A stretch of 50,070 bases of DNA from Acanthamoeba lenticulata (Eukaryota; Discosea; Longamoebia; Acanthamoebidae), in contig NAVB01000416.1 in NCBI GenBank assembly GCA_002179805.1, positions 1-50,070 of the forward strand, in the 5' to 3' direction. A program made the translations under genes and the position numbers. Below are positions 42,079 through 50,070 of the stretch, in pieces; position 1 is the stretch's first letter, and each line of letters begins with the position of its first letter. The notes beneath the pieces were generated by a model. The model saw only the letters and a list, made by a program, of their open reading frames with translations. It was not told the origin of the DNA and ran no database searches.

Positions 42079-42810
42079 TTAGAAGCGGGTGCCGGTGGCG
42101 GTGTTGCCGAGGCCAGCCGTGGCCGGCTCGATTCCCTGCTTGAGCAGACGGCCCTCCTCCTTCTTGGCCGGGTTGTGGGTGATAGCGCCCTGGACCTCCT
42201 TGACGGTGCCCTTGATCTTCTGGCCGATGGTGGCGTGGTGCGCGCCGGCGCCGGTGCCGTGGAGGCCGAGACCGCGCTGGTCGGTCATGGTGTTGTGGGC
42301 GAGGCCGGTGGTCGGGACCACGCGGGGCGCCTCGACGACGGGCGGCAGCACGACGTTGCGGTCCTCGGTGATGACCTTGCGCTCGGTGGTGACCTCGGTA
42401 TGGATGATGGGCTGGATCTGGTGCTCGCGCTCGTGGATGATGGGCTGCACGTGGTGCTCGTGGCGCACCTCGACCGGACGCTCGACGATGACCTCGCGCT
42501 CAACGATGGGCGCGTGCTCGACCACGCGGGCGGGTCCGTGAGCCAGCCCGTGGGTGGCGCCAGCGAGCGGAAGGGCACCGGCGGCGAGCGGGGCTCCATG
42601 AGCGTGGTGAGCGTGGTGCTCGTGCTTGAGGGCCTTGTTCTGGTGCTTGAGGGCCTTGCGCTCCTCCTTGGACAGGTGGGCGTTGTTGCCCATCAGGCCG
42701 GCGTTGTGCGGAAGCACGGTGGTGGCGGTCGCGCCAGGGGCAAGGGCCACGGGGGTGGTGGTGGCGGCGGTGGTGGCGGGGAAGACGGGGGTGGTGTTCA
42801 GGTTCGACAT
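42079..42810 (-). CDS. CsbD-like hydrophilic stress protein
   Basis: Single coding exon, minus strand, ATG 42810, 243 aa. The N-terminal half is Ala/Thr/His-rich with HEHHAHHAHG-type runs. The middle has repeated Val/Ile/Glu/His strands (HAPIVEREVIVERPVEV, then HVQPIIHEREHQIQPIIH). The C-terminal part, IGQKIKGTVKEVQGAITHNPA, is like the CsbD and fungal stress-protein fold. It is rich in His and charged residues and has no signal peptide. Known: such proteins are induced by starvation or stress; molecular role unknown. The start ATG directly follows GTGTGCAG, and AAG then GTAACC lies 62 nt upstream, so a 5'-UTR intron at 42811-42872 is likely. The 289-aa plus-strand frame over it is antisense. 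Confidence 0.75.
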   Translation of the reverse strand: MSNLNTTPVFPATTAATTTPVALAPGATATTVLPHNAGLMGNNAHLSKEERKALKHQNKALKHEHHAHHAHGAPLAAGALPLAGATHGLAHGPARVVEHAPIVEREVIVERPVEVRHEHHVQPIIHEREHQIQPIIHTEVTTERKVITEDRNVVLPPVVEAPRVVPTTGLAHNTMTDQRGLGLHGTGAGAHHATIGQKIKGTVKEVQGAITHNPAKKEEGRLLKQGIEPATAGLGNTATGTRF

Positions 42811-43266
42811 CTGCACACGATCAGGGGTGAGCTCAAGTCTTCTTTGACTATCTTTGCTGAGGAAAGGGTTACCTTGGGTGAGGGAGTGAGGAAGTAGGAG
42901 GCTTGCTGTTGTGGTTCTTGAGTTGTTGTTGTTGTGTTTGATGAGTTGGCCTCAAAACCAGGCCTTTTAAGGCGGTGGCGAGTCCGAGTCCGTCGACCAC
43001 CCACAGATAAAGACGACGGAATTTCGAGCGGAGGCCAATCTCCAGATCGCCTTCCACCTGCCACTACTCCATGCTGGCCTCATCCGTTCTGGAACTGGAA
43101 TGTCGAGCGACTTGCTCGCCGTCCACAGGTGGTGGTGTTCATTGAACCTGCAGCCCTCTTGACGATACCCACTCGGTGCCTCGAGGCCTCGAGCCGTTGT
43201 GTTGGTTTTGGAAACAGCAAAAGAGTTTTTGAAACTTTATTCGTAAAATCCGAAACGAAGACGACT
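42811..43266 (-). promoter_or_regulatory. 5' UTR intron and promoter of the CsbD-like gene
   Basis: Holds a probable 5'-UTR intron (42811-42872, GTAACC to GTGCAG on the minus strand), then about 390 bp to the GET3 stop. No coding exon is seen. The minus strand has CAA-rich stretches at 42900-42945, possibly 5' UTR. Confidence 0.5.
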
Positions 43267-44678
43267 TCACTGCGGCGGGGGCGGCGTAACGGGGTTGATC
43301 AACATCTCGGAGAAGGCCGTGAGGGCCGGGATGCCGCGGATTTCCTCCTTCTGGAGCGGGACCTTGACCAGGTGGAAGTCCTCGTATAGGTCGTACATCT
43401 GGTCGATGTACTTCTTCTGCATCCGCGATCGCGCCTGGCACAACGCACAATCGCCTGCACAGAAAGAAAAAAAAATAAATATAAATAATTTGAAAAAATA
43501 ACAAAAATGCGTAAATTGATAATAAAAAGAAAAAAGGGGTTGGGGCTCACTCTTCTCTGGGTAGAGGACTTGGTTGATGACGATATTCTGGGTGTCGATT
43601 TCAAACTTGTTGAGCTCCTGCACGAGCCGCTCGGTCTCGTAGAGCGAGAGGAACTCGGGGATGCACACGCAGACAAAGGTGGTCATGTCCGGGTCCTTGA
43701 ACTGCGTGTTGACCTGCTCCACGATCTTGCGCGTGCTCTCCATCTTGCCCGTCAGCGCCTCCTCGCCCTCGGGCAGGTTCAGCATCGACGTCATCTGCGC
43801 GCGCGGCATCAGCTCATCGGTGCATCATCATCATCATCATCAGCCAAGTCGAGCCGAGTCGAGAGCTCGGGCCGTACAGACGAGAAGAGCGGGCCGAAGC
43901 GGGACTTGAGCTGGACCAGCTTGCCGATGCCCTTGTCCAGGAGCGTCGGGAAGGACAGCAGCCGGAGGGTGTGGCCCGTGGGCGCGGTGTCAAACACGAT
44001 CACCGAGAACTCCATCGTCTGGACCAGCTTCATGACCTCGGCAAAGCTCATGGCCTCGTCGATGCCCGGCAGCGAGCCGGTGAGCTCCTGGATGAGGTTG
44101 GCGCCGCCGGGCATGCCGTTGAGGCCCAGCAGCGACTCCACCTCCTCGGGCTCCACGTGCGGGTCCACTTCCTGCGTTTCCGCGTTCAAGCGTCAATCCC
44201 AATGCCAACAAGCCAACAGCAGAAGCAGGACGAAGAAGAAGAGGACAGACCATGGCAAACAGATTGTCGAAGCCGTTCACTTTCTGTGTTGTTGTGGACA
44301 CGCGTGGCCACACGTGAGCAGAAAGAAATGAGATAGCGAGAGAGAGAGAGAGAAAGGTACAGTGGGCTGCGCTGTGAACTTCTGCCCAAAGGCATCCGAG
44401 AGATTGTGTGCCGGATCGGTCGAGATGATGAGCACGTTGCGGCGTACCTTGGCCAACTGCCACATCAAAAAGTCTTGAATAAATGCATTATTTAAAGATA
44501 AAACGAACTTAAAGATGAGCACGATTAGCACCTGAATTGCCACGCTGCAACTGGTGGTGGTCTTGCCTACGCCACCCTTGCCGCCGACAAAGATCCACTT
44601 CAGGGAGTCCTTCTCCATGATGTTCTTCAAATTCGGCTCCATGTAGATCTCCTCCTCATCCATGTGTTCCTTCTCCAT
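43267..44678 (-). CDS. GET3: GET3/TRC40 ATPase, tail-anchored protein targeting
   Basis: Minus strand, exons 44532-44678, 44361-44456, 44251-44283, 43878-44171, 43551-43794 and 43267-43454; 1002 nt, 333 aa. Carries tail-anchored membrane proteins to the ER in an ATP-driven dimer. The deviant Walker A is [12 protein letters not shown] (32-43); switch I is [12 protein letters not shown]; switch II is [13 protein letters not shown]; the client-binding region includes [13 protein letters not shown]. The dimer zinc motif is CALC ([19 protein letters not shown]). Length fits eukaryotic GET3. Exon 3 is only 33 nt. A CAT microsatellite (43823-43842) lies in the intron after exon 4. Diverges from the F-box/WD40 gene. 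Confidence 0.95.
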
Positions 44679-44970
44679 TGTGTTTTAAGTTTTGTGCCGG
44701 TACGTGCAGTGATCACGTTGATGCAATGCTGGTCAGCGATGGTAGAGATGAGATGATCCGCCACGTAGTTCTACAGTATGACGTCAGCTGCAAGGAAAAC
44801 CATTTTCTCTCACGAACGAAAAGAAAAATGTTTTTTGCTTCATTTTGGCTGAACCTTTTTCGGGACCAAAAAGACCTCGCTGGTGCTGTGGGTGAGTTAG
44901 TTGTTGAACAGCGTCCTTCTCCGAGGCCGGACTCTGTTTCATTCCGTTAGACGACTCAGGGGCGAGAAAG
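44679..44970. promoter_or_regulatory. Divergent promoter region, GET3 and F-box/WD40 gene
   Basis: About 290 bp between outward-facing starts. A GATGATCC-type stretch and the palindrome-like ATGACGTCAGC near 44777-44787 (a CRE-like TGACGTCA core at 44778-44785) are visible. Whether the core is functional is unknown. Confidence 0.45.
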
Positions 44971-46670
44971 ATGTCGTTTGAAGAACGTGAGCGAGAGAAC
45001 GCGCCCCTAGAAGGTGTGCTGCTCAGCAACTCGGGGCGACTGGTTTCGGCCTCCGACTTTCAGGCCATCCCCAACGAGATTGCGCTTATTATTTTTGCCT
45101 ACCTCAACATGAAGGACCTGCTCAGCATAAGCCAGACGTGCAGGCACTGGAACACAATTTCCGAGGACGACTTCCTGTGGAAGCCGCTCTACAGGGCGCG
45201 CTGGGGCATAACCACTGCTGCACGTCCTCTTCCGTCTTCTTCATCGTCTTCAACCAGGCGTTCGAGCAGGCGGCACCACCACGCAAAGGCTGCCGAGGCC
45301 GACCAAGACCAGAGCGCTGGATGGCGCTCGTGGAAGAACCGCTACGTGACACGCCGCAACTGGCTGGCCGGCCGCGTGCTGTGGCAGTCGGCCGTGGCCG
45401 TTCACGCGCGGACCGAAGGCGAGGCGCTTCGGTGCGTGGCCTTTGACAACGAGAAGCTCGTCGCGGGCTCGACCGACGGCGCCGTCTACGTGCGCGCGGT
45501 CGAGGACGGCCGGCCCGTGCAGACGCTCCGCGGCCACAACCAGACCGTGACCTGCCTGCAGCTGGGCGACAAGGACGCCGACGCCAACGTCAACGAAGGC
45601 CTGCTCGTCACCGGGTCCAAGGACAACACCGTGCGCTTGTGGCGCGGCCCGCGCGGCGCCCAGGACTGCGTGGCCACGCTGGTCGGCCACCGCGGCCCGA
45701 TCTCGTGCCTCCAGTTTGTGGGCCACCGCCTGATGACCCGCTCGTGGGACCTCACCGGCCGCGTGTGGGACATGAACACGGGCCAGGTCATCCACACCGT
45801 CCCGTACGTCTCCAGGATGCTCCTCATCTTCATTGTCATCCGCGTGGCCGAATGAGGTGAGCGACTCACCACACGTCGAAACAGCTTGAACTCGGTGTGC
45901 TACACGATGCAGATCGAGGGGAACAAGCTCGTGTGCGGCTACGCCGATCGGTACATCCGGCTGTGGGATCTCCGCACGGGACGGTGCCACCGCCACCTCT
46001 ACGGCCACTTGGTTCGTGGCCATCATCGTCGTCATCATCACCACCTTGTGCGGCGCTACTTGTGCGATGGATGGCTGACGTGAGCGCTCTGGTCGTCGTT
46101 GAGCAGAAGGCCGTGAGCGCGTTGCAGTTCAACGATACCTTGATCGCGTCGGGCTCCTACGACCGCACCTTGCGCCTGTGGGACATGCGGAAGTTCGAGA
46201 CCCTTGGCAAATTCAAGCAACATACTGGTGCGCCTGGAGCGAATATTAATAATTTATTTTTCGTTTCTATATTTATCTTTTTTAATATATATCTTTTTTT
46301 GTATCTCTTTCTCTTTTGGTCCATCGTGTTAACGGCACTCGAATATGTATGTTTGTTATGGGGACGGCAGAGCGCATCAACGCGCTGCAGCTGCAAGGGC
46401 AACGCGTCATGACGGCCAGCGCCGACCACACGGTAAAAGCGTGGGGCACCAAGACGAAGCAGTACGCAAGCCCGCTTGTCCTGCTCTTGTTGAAACAAGA
46501 GGGCGTGGCTGACGATGACCGAACCCACGGCCCACAGATTCCAGTTCGACCTGAAGGGGCCCCAAAGCGGCGTAAACGACGTGCAGTTCGACGAAAAGAA
46601 GGTCGTCTCTGTCGACGATGATGGGTCCCTCCACATGTGGAACTTTGCTGAGATCCCTACTGCGGTATAA
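44971..46670 (+). CDS. F-box / WD40-repeat protein
   Basis: Exons 44971-45803, 45885-46011, 46107-46227, 46371-46461 and 46538-46670; 1305 nt, 434 aa. F-box at about 31-75: IPNEIALIIFAYLNMKDLLSI, QTCRHWNTIS and FLWKPLYRARWG. A Ser/His-rich spacer and a Trp-rich segment (WKNRYVTRRNWLAG) lead into about seven WD40 blades, such as LRCVAFDNEKLVAGSTDGAV, LLVTGSKDNTVRLWRG, RLMTRSWDLTGRVWDM, LVCGYADRYIRLWDL, LIASGSYDRTLRLWDM and RVMTASADHTVKAW. Known: such proteins (CDC4/FBXW type) are SCF adaptors that bind phosphorylated substrates. Arg positions for phosphodegron binding cannot be judged by eye. Confidence 0.9.
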
Positions 46671-46788
46671 GCCCCACAGCCTCAGCTTGGTCACGCCTTC
46701 AACCAGTCGGGAAAAATAATTACAATTAAAAAAGATAAAGAAATGCTGTTATCACCGTACCAGGACATCCACTGCTTGGAAAGCAAGT

Positions 46789-47964
46789 ATGCGTGGATGG
46801 CGTAGTTTCACGCTTGGGCACATTGGCAAGTGCACGCCGCTGCGCGCGGCAGGAGCACCGCGGTGGTCGCCTGTGCCAGCTGCGGATCTGGTGAATTGCC
46901 GCCCCTTGCTCACCAGAAGTGCCAACAGTTCCTCCACTCCACTTGGGCGTGCTCTCTTTTGCTTGCATTCATCTCAATCTACGCATGCATTCACCTTGCG
47001 GTCACCCATTTCCGCTCAATCTCGGCTCTACTCAAGCAGCAACGACAGCAGCGAATCTTTATCAGACTTTGCGGCGTGGGTGAGGGAGCACTACGAGGGC
47101 GACGTGAAGGACGGACGACCTCATGGCAAGGGCCACGTGCGGCTGCCAGACGGCACCACCATCGACGGCGAGTGGCACGAGGGCGAGCTCGTACGGGGCA
47201 AGCAACTCAACATGGAAGAAGGCGGGGGCATGCTCTACGAGGGCGAGTACAAAGATGGCCTTTTTCATGGACACGGCCGCGGCTGCAACGCCGAGCACGT
47301 CTACGTGGGCGAGTGGTTCGAGGGCATGCCTCACGGCCGCGGCCGCTTCGTGTCTGTCGTCGACGGCCGCACCTACGAGGGCGACGTGCACCAAGGCAAA
47401 CCTCACGGCCATGGCCGTGAGACCGACAAAGAGAAGCAAACCACCTACGATGGTTCGAACCCCTTTTTGCTGCAGGTTTGGAGAAGGCGCAGACTCATAG
47501 ATGATGATGGCGGGGCGCATGGTACAGGACAATTCAAGGACGGGATGAAGCATGGAGTGGGCGTGATGGAGGGCCCCTACCACCGCTACGAGGGCGAGTG
47601 GGTGAACGACCGCGTAGAAGGACGCGGCAAGATGCGGTGGAAGACCGCGCACAAGCCAGAAAGCAATGAGGAGCAGTACGAAGGCGAGTGGCGCGCCGGG
47701 CTGCAGCACGGCGAGGGCACATTGACTGTGTTTCATCGTGGCGGGCGACGCAAGTCCATTCACGTGGGCACGTGGCGCCAAGGCTTGAAGCACGGCCCAG
47801 GCCAAGAGACCACGCCCAAGGGCGTCCTCTTGCGCAAAGGAACGTGGTGTAACGGTGTGTTTATGGCGGAAACCGAGGCAGCCGACAGCGACAAGACCGC
47901 AAAGCCTCGACCACGAGGACGAAGCAAGGGCGCCACCACCCCCAAGCCAGAGAGCTTGCCATAA
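46789..47964 (+). CDS. MORN-repeat protein with probable mitochondrial presequence
   Basis: Exons 46789-47452 and 47528-47964; 1101 nt, 366 aa. The first 90 residues are Arg/Ser/Leu-rich with few acids and end in SRLYSSSND, like a mitochondrial processing-peptidase site. About eight to nine MORN units follow: HYEGDVKDGRPHGKGHV, LYEGEYKDGLFHGHGRG, YVGEWFEGMPHGRGRF, TYEGDVHQGKPHGHGR, YRYEGEW-type and QYEGEWRAGLQHGEGTL. The intron 47453-47527 is 75 nt and stop-free, so the unspliced frame also reads through; splicing restores YDGQFKDGMKHG, a proper MORN unit, so I prefer it. MORN repeats usually act as membrane or scaffold modules. The C-terminus is Lys/Pro/Thr-rich. Confidence 0.82.
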   Translation: MRGWRSFTLGHIGKCTPLRAAGAPRWSPVPAADLVNCRPLLTRSANSSSTPLGRALFCLHSSQSTHAFTLRSPISAQSRLYSSSNDSSESLSDFAAWVREHYEGDVKDGRPHGKGHVRLPDGTTIDGEWHEGELVRGKQLNMEEGGGMLYEGEYKDGLFHGHGRGCNAEHVYVGEWFEGMPHGRGRFVSVVDGRTYEGDVHQGKPHGHGRETDKEKQTTYDGSNPFLLQVWRRRRLIDDDGGAHGTGQFKDGMKHGVGVMEGPYHRYEGEWVNDRVEGRGKMRWKTAHKPESNEEQYEGEWRAGLQHGEGTLTVFHRGGRRKSIHVGTWRQGLKHGPGQETTPKGVLLRKGTWCNGVFMAETEAADSDKTAKPRPRGRSKGATTPKPESLP

Positions 47965-48178
47965 CGGCCAAGAACACATTTTCTAAATTTTCACGCTTTC
48001 TTCACGTTCTTTCGAATTTCGACTGCCACCACGAGGAGAATAGCCACCTTAAAGGACCTTCTCGGAATTTTGTGCGTTCTTCTTGTGGCCAGATCTGTGC
48101 GATTGAGATAATTGGTGAGCCGCGAGATCTCAGCCCTGCCCTCAAGATTTTGATCTAGAGTAGGAAAGGAAGAGCAAA

Positions 48179-49989
48179 ATGAGAGGAACAAAGACCGTTG
48201 CCAACGCGACCGCCACCAAATCACTCCTGCACCATCAGGGGGCATCGTCATCCCTCCGGGCCTCGCTCAAGGGCTGTTCATCTTCTTCTTTCCTCTTCGC
48301 CCACTCTTCTCCGTGCTCTTCTCATGGTCGCTGCGGTATCCGCAACCACTCGAGCGTCTCCTTCACCGCAGGTACCTTACGTCCTTACGCCGGCTCCGGT
48401 TCTGTCGATGCTCATTCATTCTCACCTTCACTGCAATTTTCCCTCTGCTACAGGGAACAAGAATGCCACTTCCACGCCCCTTTCGTTCATCGTCGGTTGG
48501 AAGCAGGCCTCGATGCGCCAATTCCATGCCACTGCTTGTGCGTTCATCTGTTCTGCCCGCAGTTTTGGTTGATGATTTGTCCTGGCATCGACGGGCCCTG
48601 TTCTTATGCGTTTTATGTTGATGGACAGCGACCCGCAAGGAGGAGGATCTCTACGAGACCCTCGGGGTGTCGCGCACGGCCTCCGCGGACGAGATCAAGA
48701 GGCAATACTACAAACTGGCCATGCAGTACCATCCCGACAGGAACAAGGGCGACAAGCAGGCTGAGGAGAAGCTCCAAAAGATCAACGCTGCCTACTCGGT
48801 GCCGTTTTGCTGCTGCCGCACACGCGCTTTGTTCTTTTTCTTCTTCTCGTCCTCCTAACATGGCCATGTTGCTGTCCTGCCAACAAACCGCAACCAACGA
48901 ACTACAGGTGTTGAAGGACGAGGACAAGAGGCGGCAGTACGACCAGTTCGGCTCGGCCGCGTTCGACGGCTCTGGCGGCGGAGGCTTTGAAGGGTTCGAC
49001 CCCAACGACATCCCCGTCGACATGCGCGACATCTTTGAGGGCATCTTCTCTGGCTTTGGCGGCCCCGGCCGAGTGCGCTTCCCCTTCTTCCTCCTCCTTC
49101 CTCTTCATCTTCCTCTTCATCTGCACTTCCTGCTCACCCGCGGCACGCGTTCTGCAGAAGTCCAAGACCAAGGGCGACGACGTGGAAGTGCCGCTGCGGA
49201 TCACCTTCCACGACGCCGTCAGCGGCTGCGACAAGGAGATCTCCTACATGGGCAAGCTGCCCTGCCCGACCTGCCACGGCTCTGGCGCCGCGCCCGGCTC
49301 CAAGGCCAAGAAGTGCACCCGGTGCAATGGCCAGGGCATCGTACGATTAATCATCTGCTGCCACTTCATCGTCGTGAGGATGATGATGAATCTCACCGGC
49401 GTGGTGGTTTGTTTTTTATAGGAGCAAATCGCGCACGGCTTCATCCCGATCGCGACGCAGTGCCGACAGTGCGGCGGTGAGGGCACCATCATCTCGGACC
49501 CGTGCGGCACGTGCAAGGGCCAGGGCGTCATCACGGGCAACCGAAAAATCCAGGTCAAGATCCCGGCCGGCGTGGACGATGGCGCCAACATCCGCCTCGT
49601 GGGCCAGGGTGACGCTGGCATGCGCGGCGGCAAGCCCGGCAACCTCTTCCTCCGCGTTCACGTACGTTTACACCCTTTTCATTTATTTTATATTTGAAAA
49701 ATACTTTATTTAAGAATAAAATCTGTTGGGAAATGCAGGTGACGCCGGACAAGGTGTTCAAGCGTGATGGCATCAACGTGCACACGGACGTGCCCGTGAG
49801 CCTGTCGCAGGCCGTGCTCGGCGGCACCGTCAAGGTGCCCACCCTGGCCGGCACCGAGGTCGAGATCCGAGTGCCGCCTGGCACGCAGCCCGAGGAGAAG
49901 CGCGTGCTCAGGAACCAGGGCGTGCCGGTCGTGGGTCAGCCCACCACCAAGGGCCACCACTACATCCACTTCAAGGTGGAGATCCCCAC
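48179..49989 (+). CDS. Mitochondrial-type DnaJ (Hsp40), 3' end outside window
   Basis: Exons 48179-48371, 48454-48537, 48629-48798, 48908-49072, 49158-49340, 49422-49661 and 49739-49989, ending at a GTACGT donor, so it continues past the window. The presequence of about 90 residues is rich in Ser, Arg, Thr and His. The J-domain follows: [30 protein letters not shown] with the HPD triad and [18 protein letters not shown]. Then a Gly/Phe region and four zinc-binding CxxCxGxG units ([32 protein letters not shown]), then the first substrate-binding beta domain. This type I layout with a presequence matches MDJ1/DNAJA3, partner of mitochondrial Hsp70. Confidence 0.92.
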
Positions 49990-50070
49990 GTACGTCTTCC
50001 CCATTCTTCTTTCTCTTGCTCATTTACCTCCACGTCAACGTCGTTTTACTCACGAACCTCAAAATATATT

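Noticed and set aside
42028..42897. 289-codon plus-strand open frame
   Set aside because: Antisense to the CsbD-like gene, and made of Gly/Val/Asp text typical of reversed GC-rich codons.
47453..47475. A 23-nt mini-intron ending GCTGCAG in the MORN gene
   Set aside because: The 75-nt intron ending at 47527 has normal size and restores a perfect MORN unit.
1..50070. CRISPR arrays, operons, ribosome binding sites, riboswitches
   Set aside because: None visible, and the spliced eukaryotic gene structure makes bacterial features unlikely. Direct repeats seen are microsatellites or coding repeats.

Overview
The window looks like nuclear DNA of a free-living amoeba, most consistent with Acanthamoeba or a close relative. 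This is inferred from gene style and protein families, not from any database match. Exons are GC-rich, introns are short (about 50-130 nt) and AT- or T-rich, genes sit 30-500 bp apart on both strands, and most genes have 4-13 exons. I rebuilt exon chains by hand from splice signals and reading phase. Nearly every chain closes to a whole number of codons, which is the main support for the coordinates.

Layout. 1-4.5 kb: 3' part of a PH-domain coiled-coil protein, a broken secreted-protein gene (minus), and a protein arginine methyltransferase. 4.7-7 kb: a small Cys-rich protein and an FBXO9-type F-box protein. 7-13.1 kb (minus): a coiled-coil protein and a kinase-SH2 protein of the Dictyostelium SHK type. 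13.6-17.6 kb: a secreted Kazal inhibitor, a CaMKK-like kinase and (minus) cob(I)alamin adenosyltransferase. 17.7-19.4 kb: a very AT-rich, decayed DNA transposon with matching 14-bp inverted ends. 19.5-22.7 kb (minus): an adenylate-kinase/mRNA-guanylyltransferase fusion. 23-28 kb: a BTB protein, the NHEJ factor XLF and NAD(P)HX epimerase. 28-34.7 kb: a glycosyltransferase/SnoaL fusion (minus), a SprT-like protease, and a beta-hydroxyacid dehydrogenase/HAD fusion. 34.8-41.3 kb: a polytopic membrane protein (minus) and a repeat/FYVE/SDR fusion. 41.4-50 kb: a second broken gene, a CsbD-like protein, GET3, an F-box/WD40 protein, a probable mitochondrial MORN protein, and a mitochondrial-type DnaJ cut by the window end.

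Functionally this is a normal eukaryotic gene mix rather than one pathway. Themes are mRNA 5'-end metabolism (AK-GTase), genome maintenance (XLF, SprT-like), signalling (SHK, CaMKK, PRMT), ubiquitin adaptors (FBXO9-like, F-box/WD40, BTB), cofactor repair and mitochondrial function (NAXE, MMAB, DnaJ), and tail-anchored protein targeting (GET3).

The most notable items are: the AK-GTase fusion, which resembles the trypanosome cytoplasmic recapping enzyme; a U12-type AT-AC intron in NAXE; four GC-AG introns, three sharing GCATGT; a FYVE protein joined to an SDR fold that seems to lack its catalytic residues; and two other enzyme fusions.
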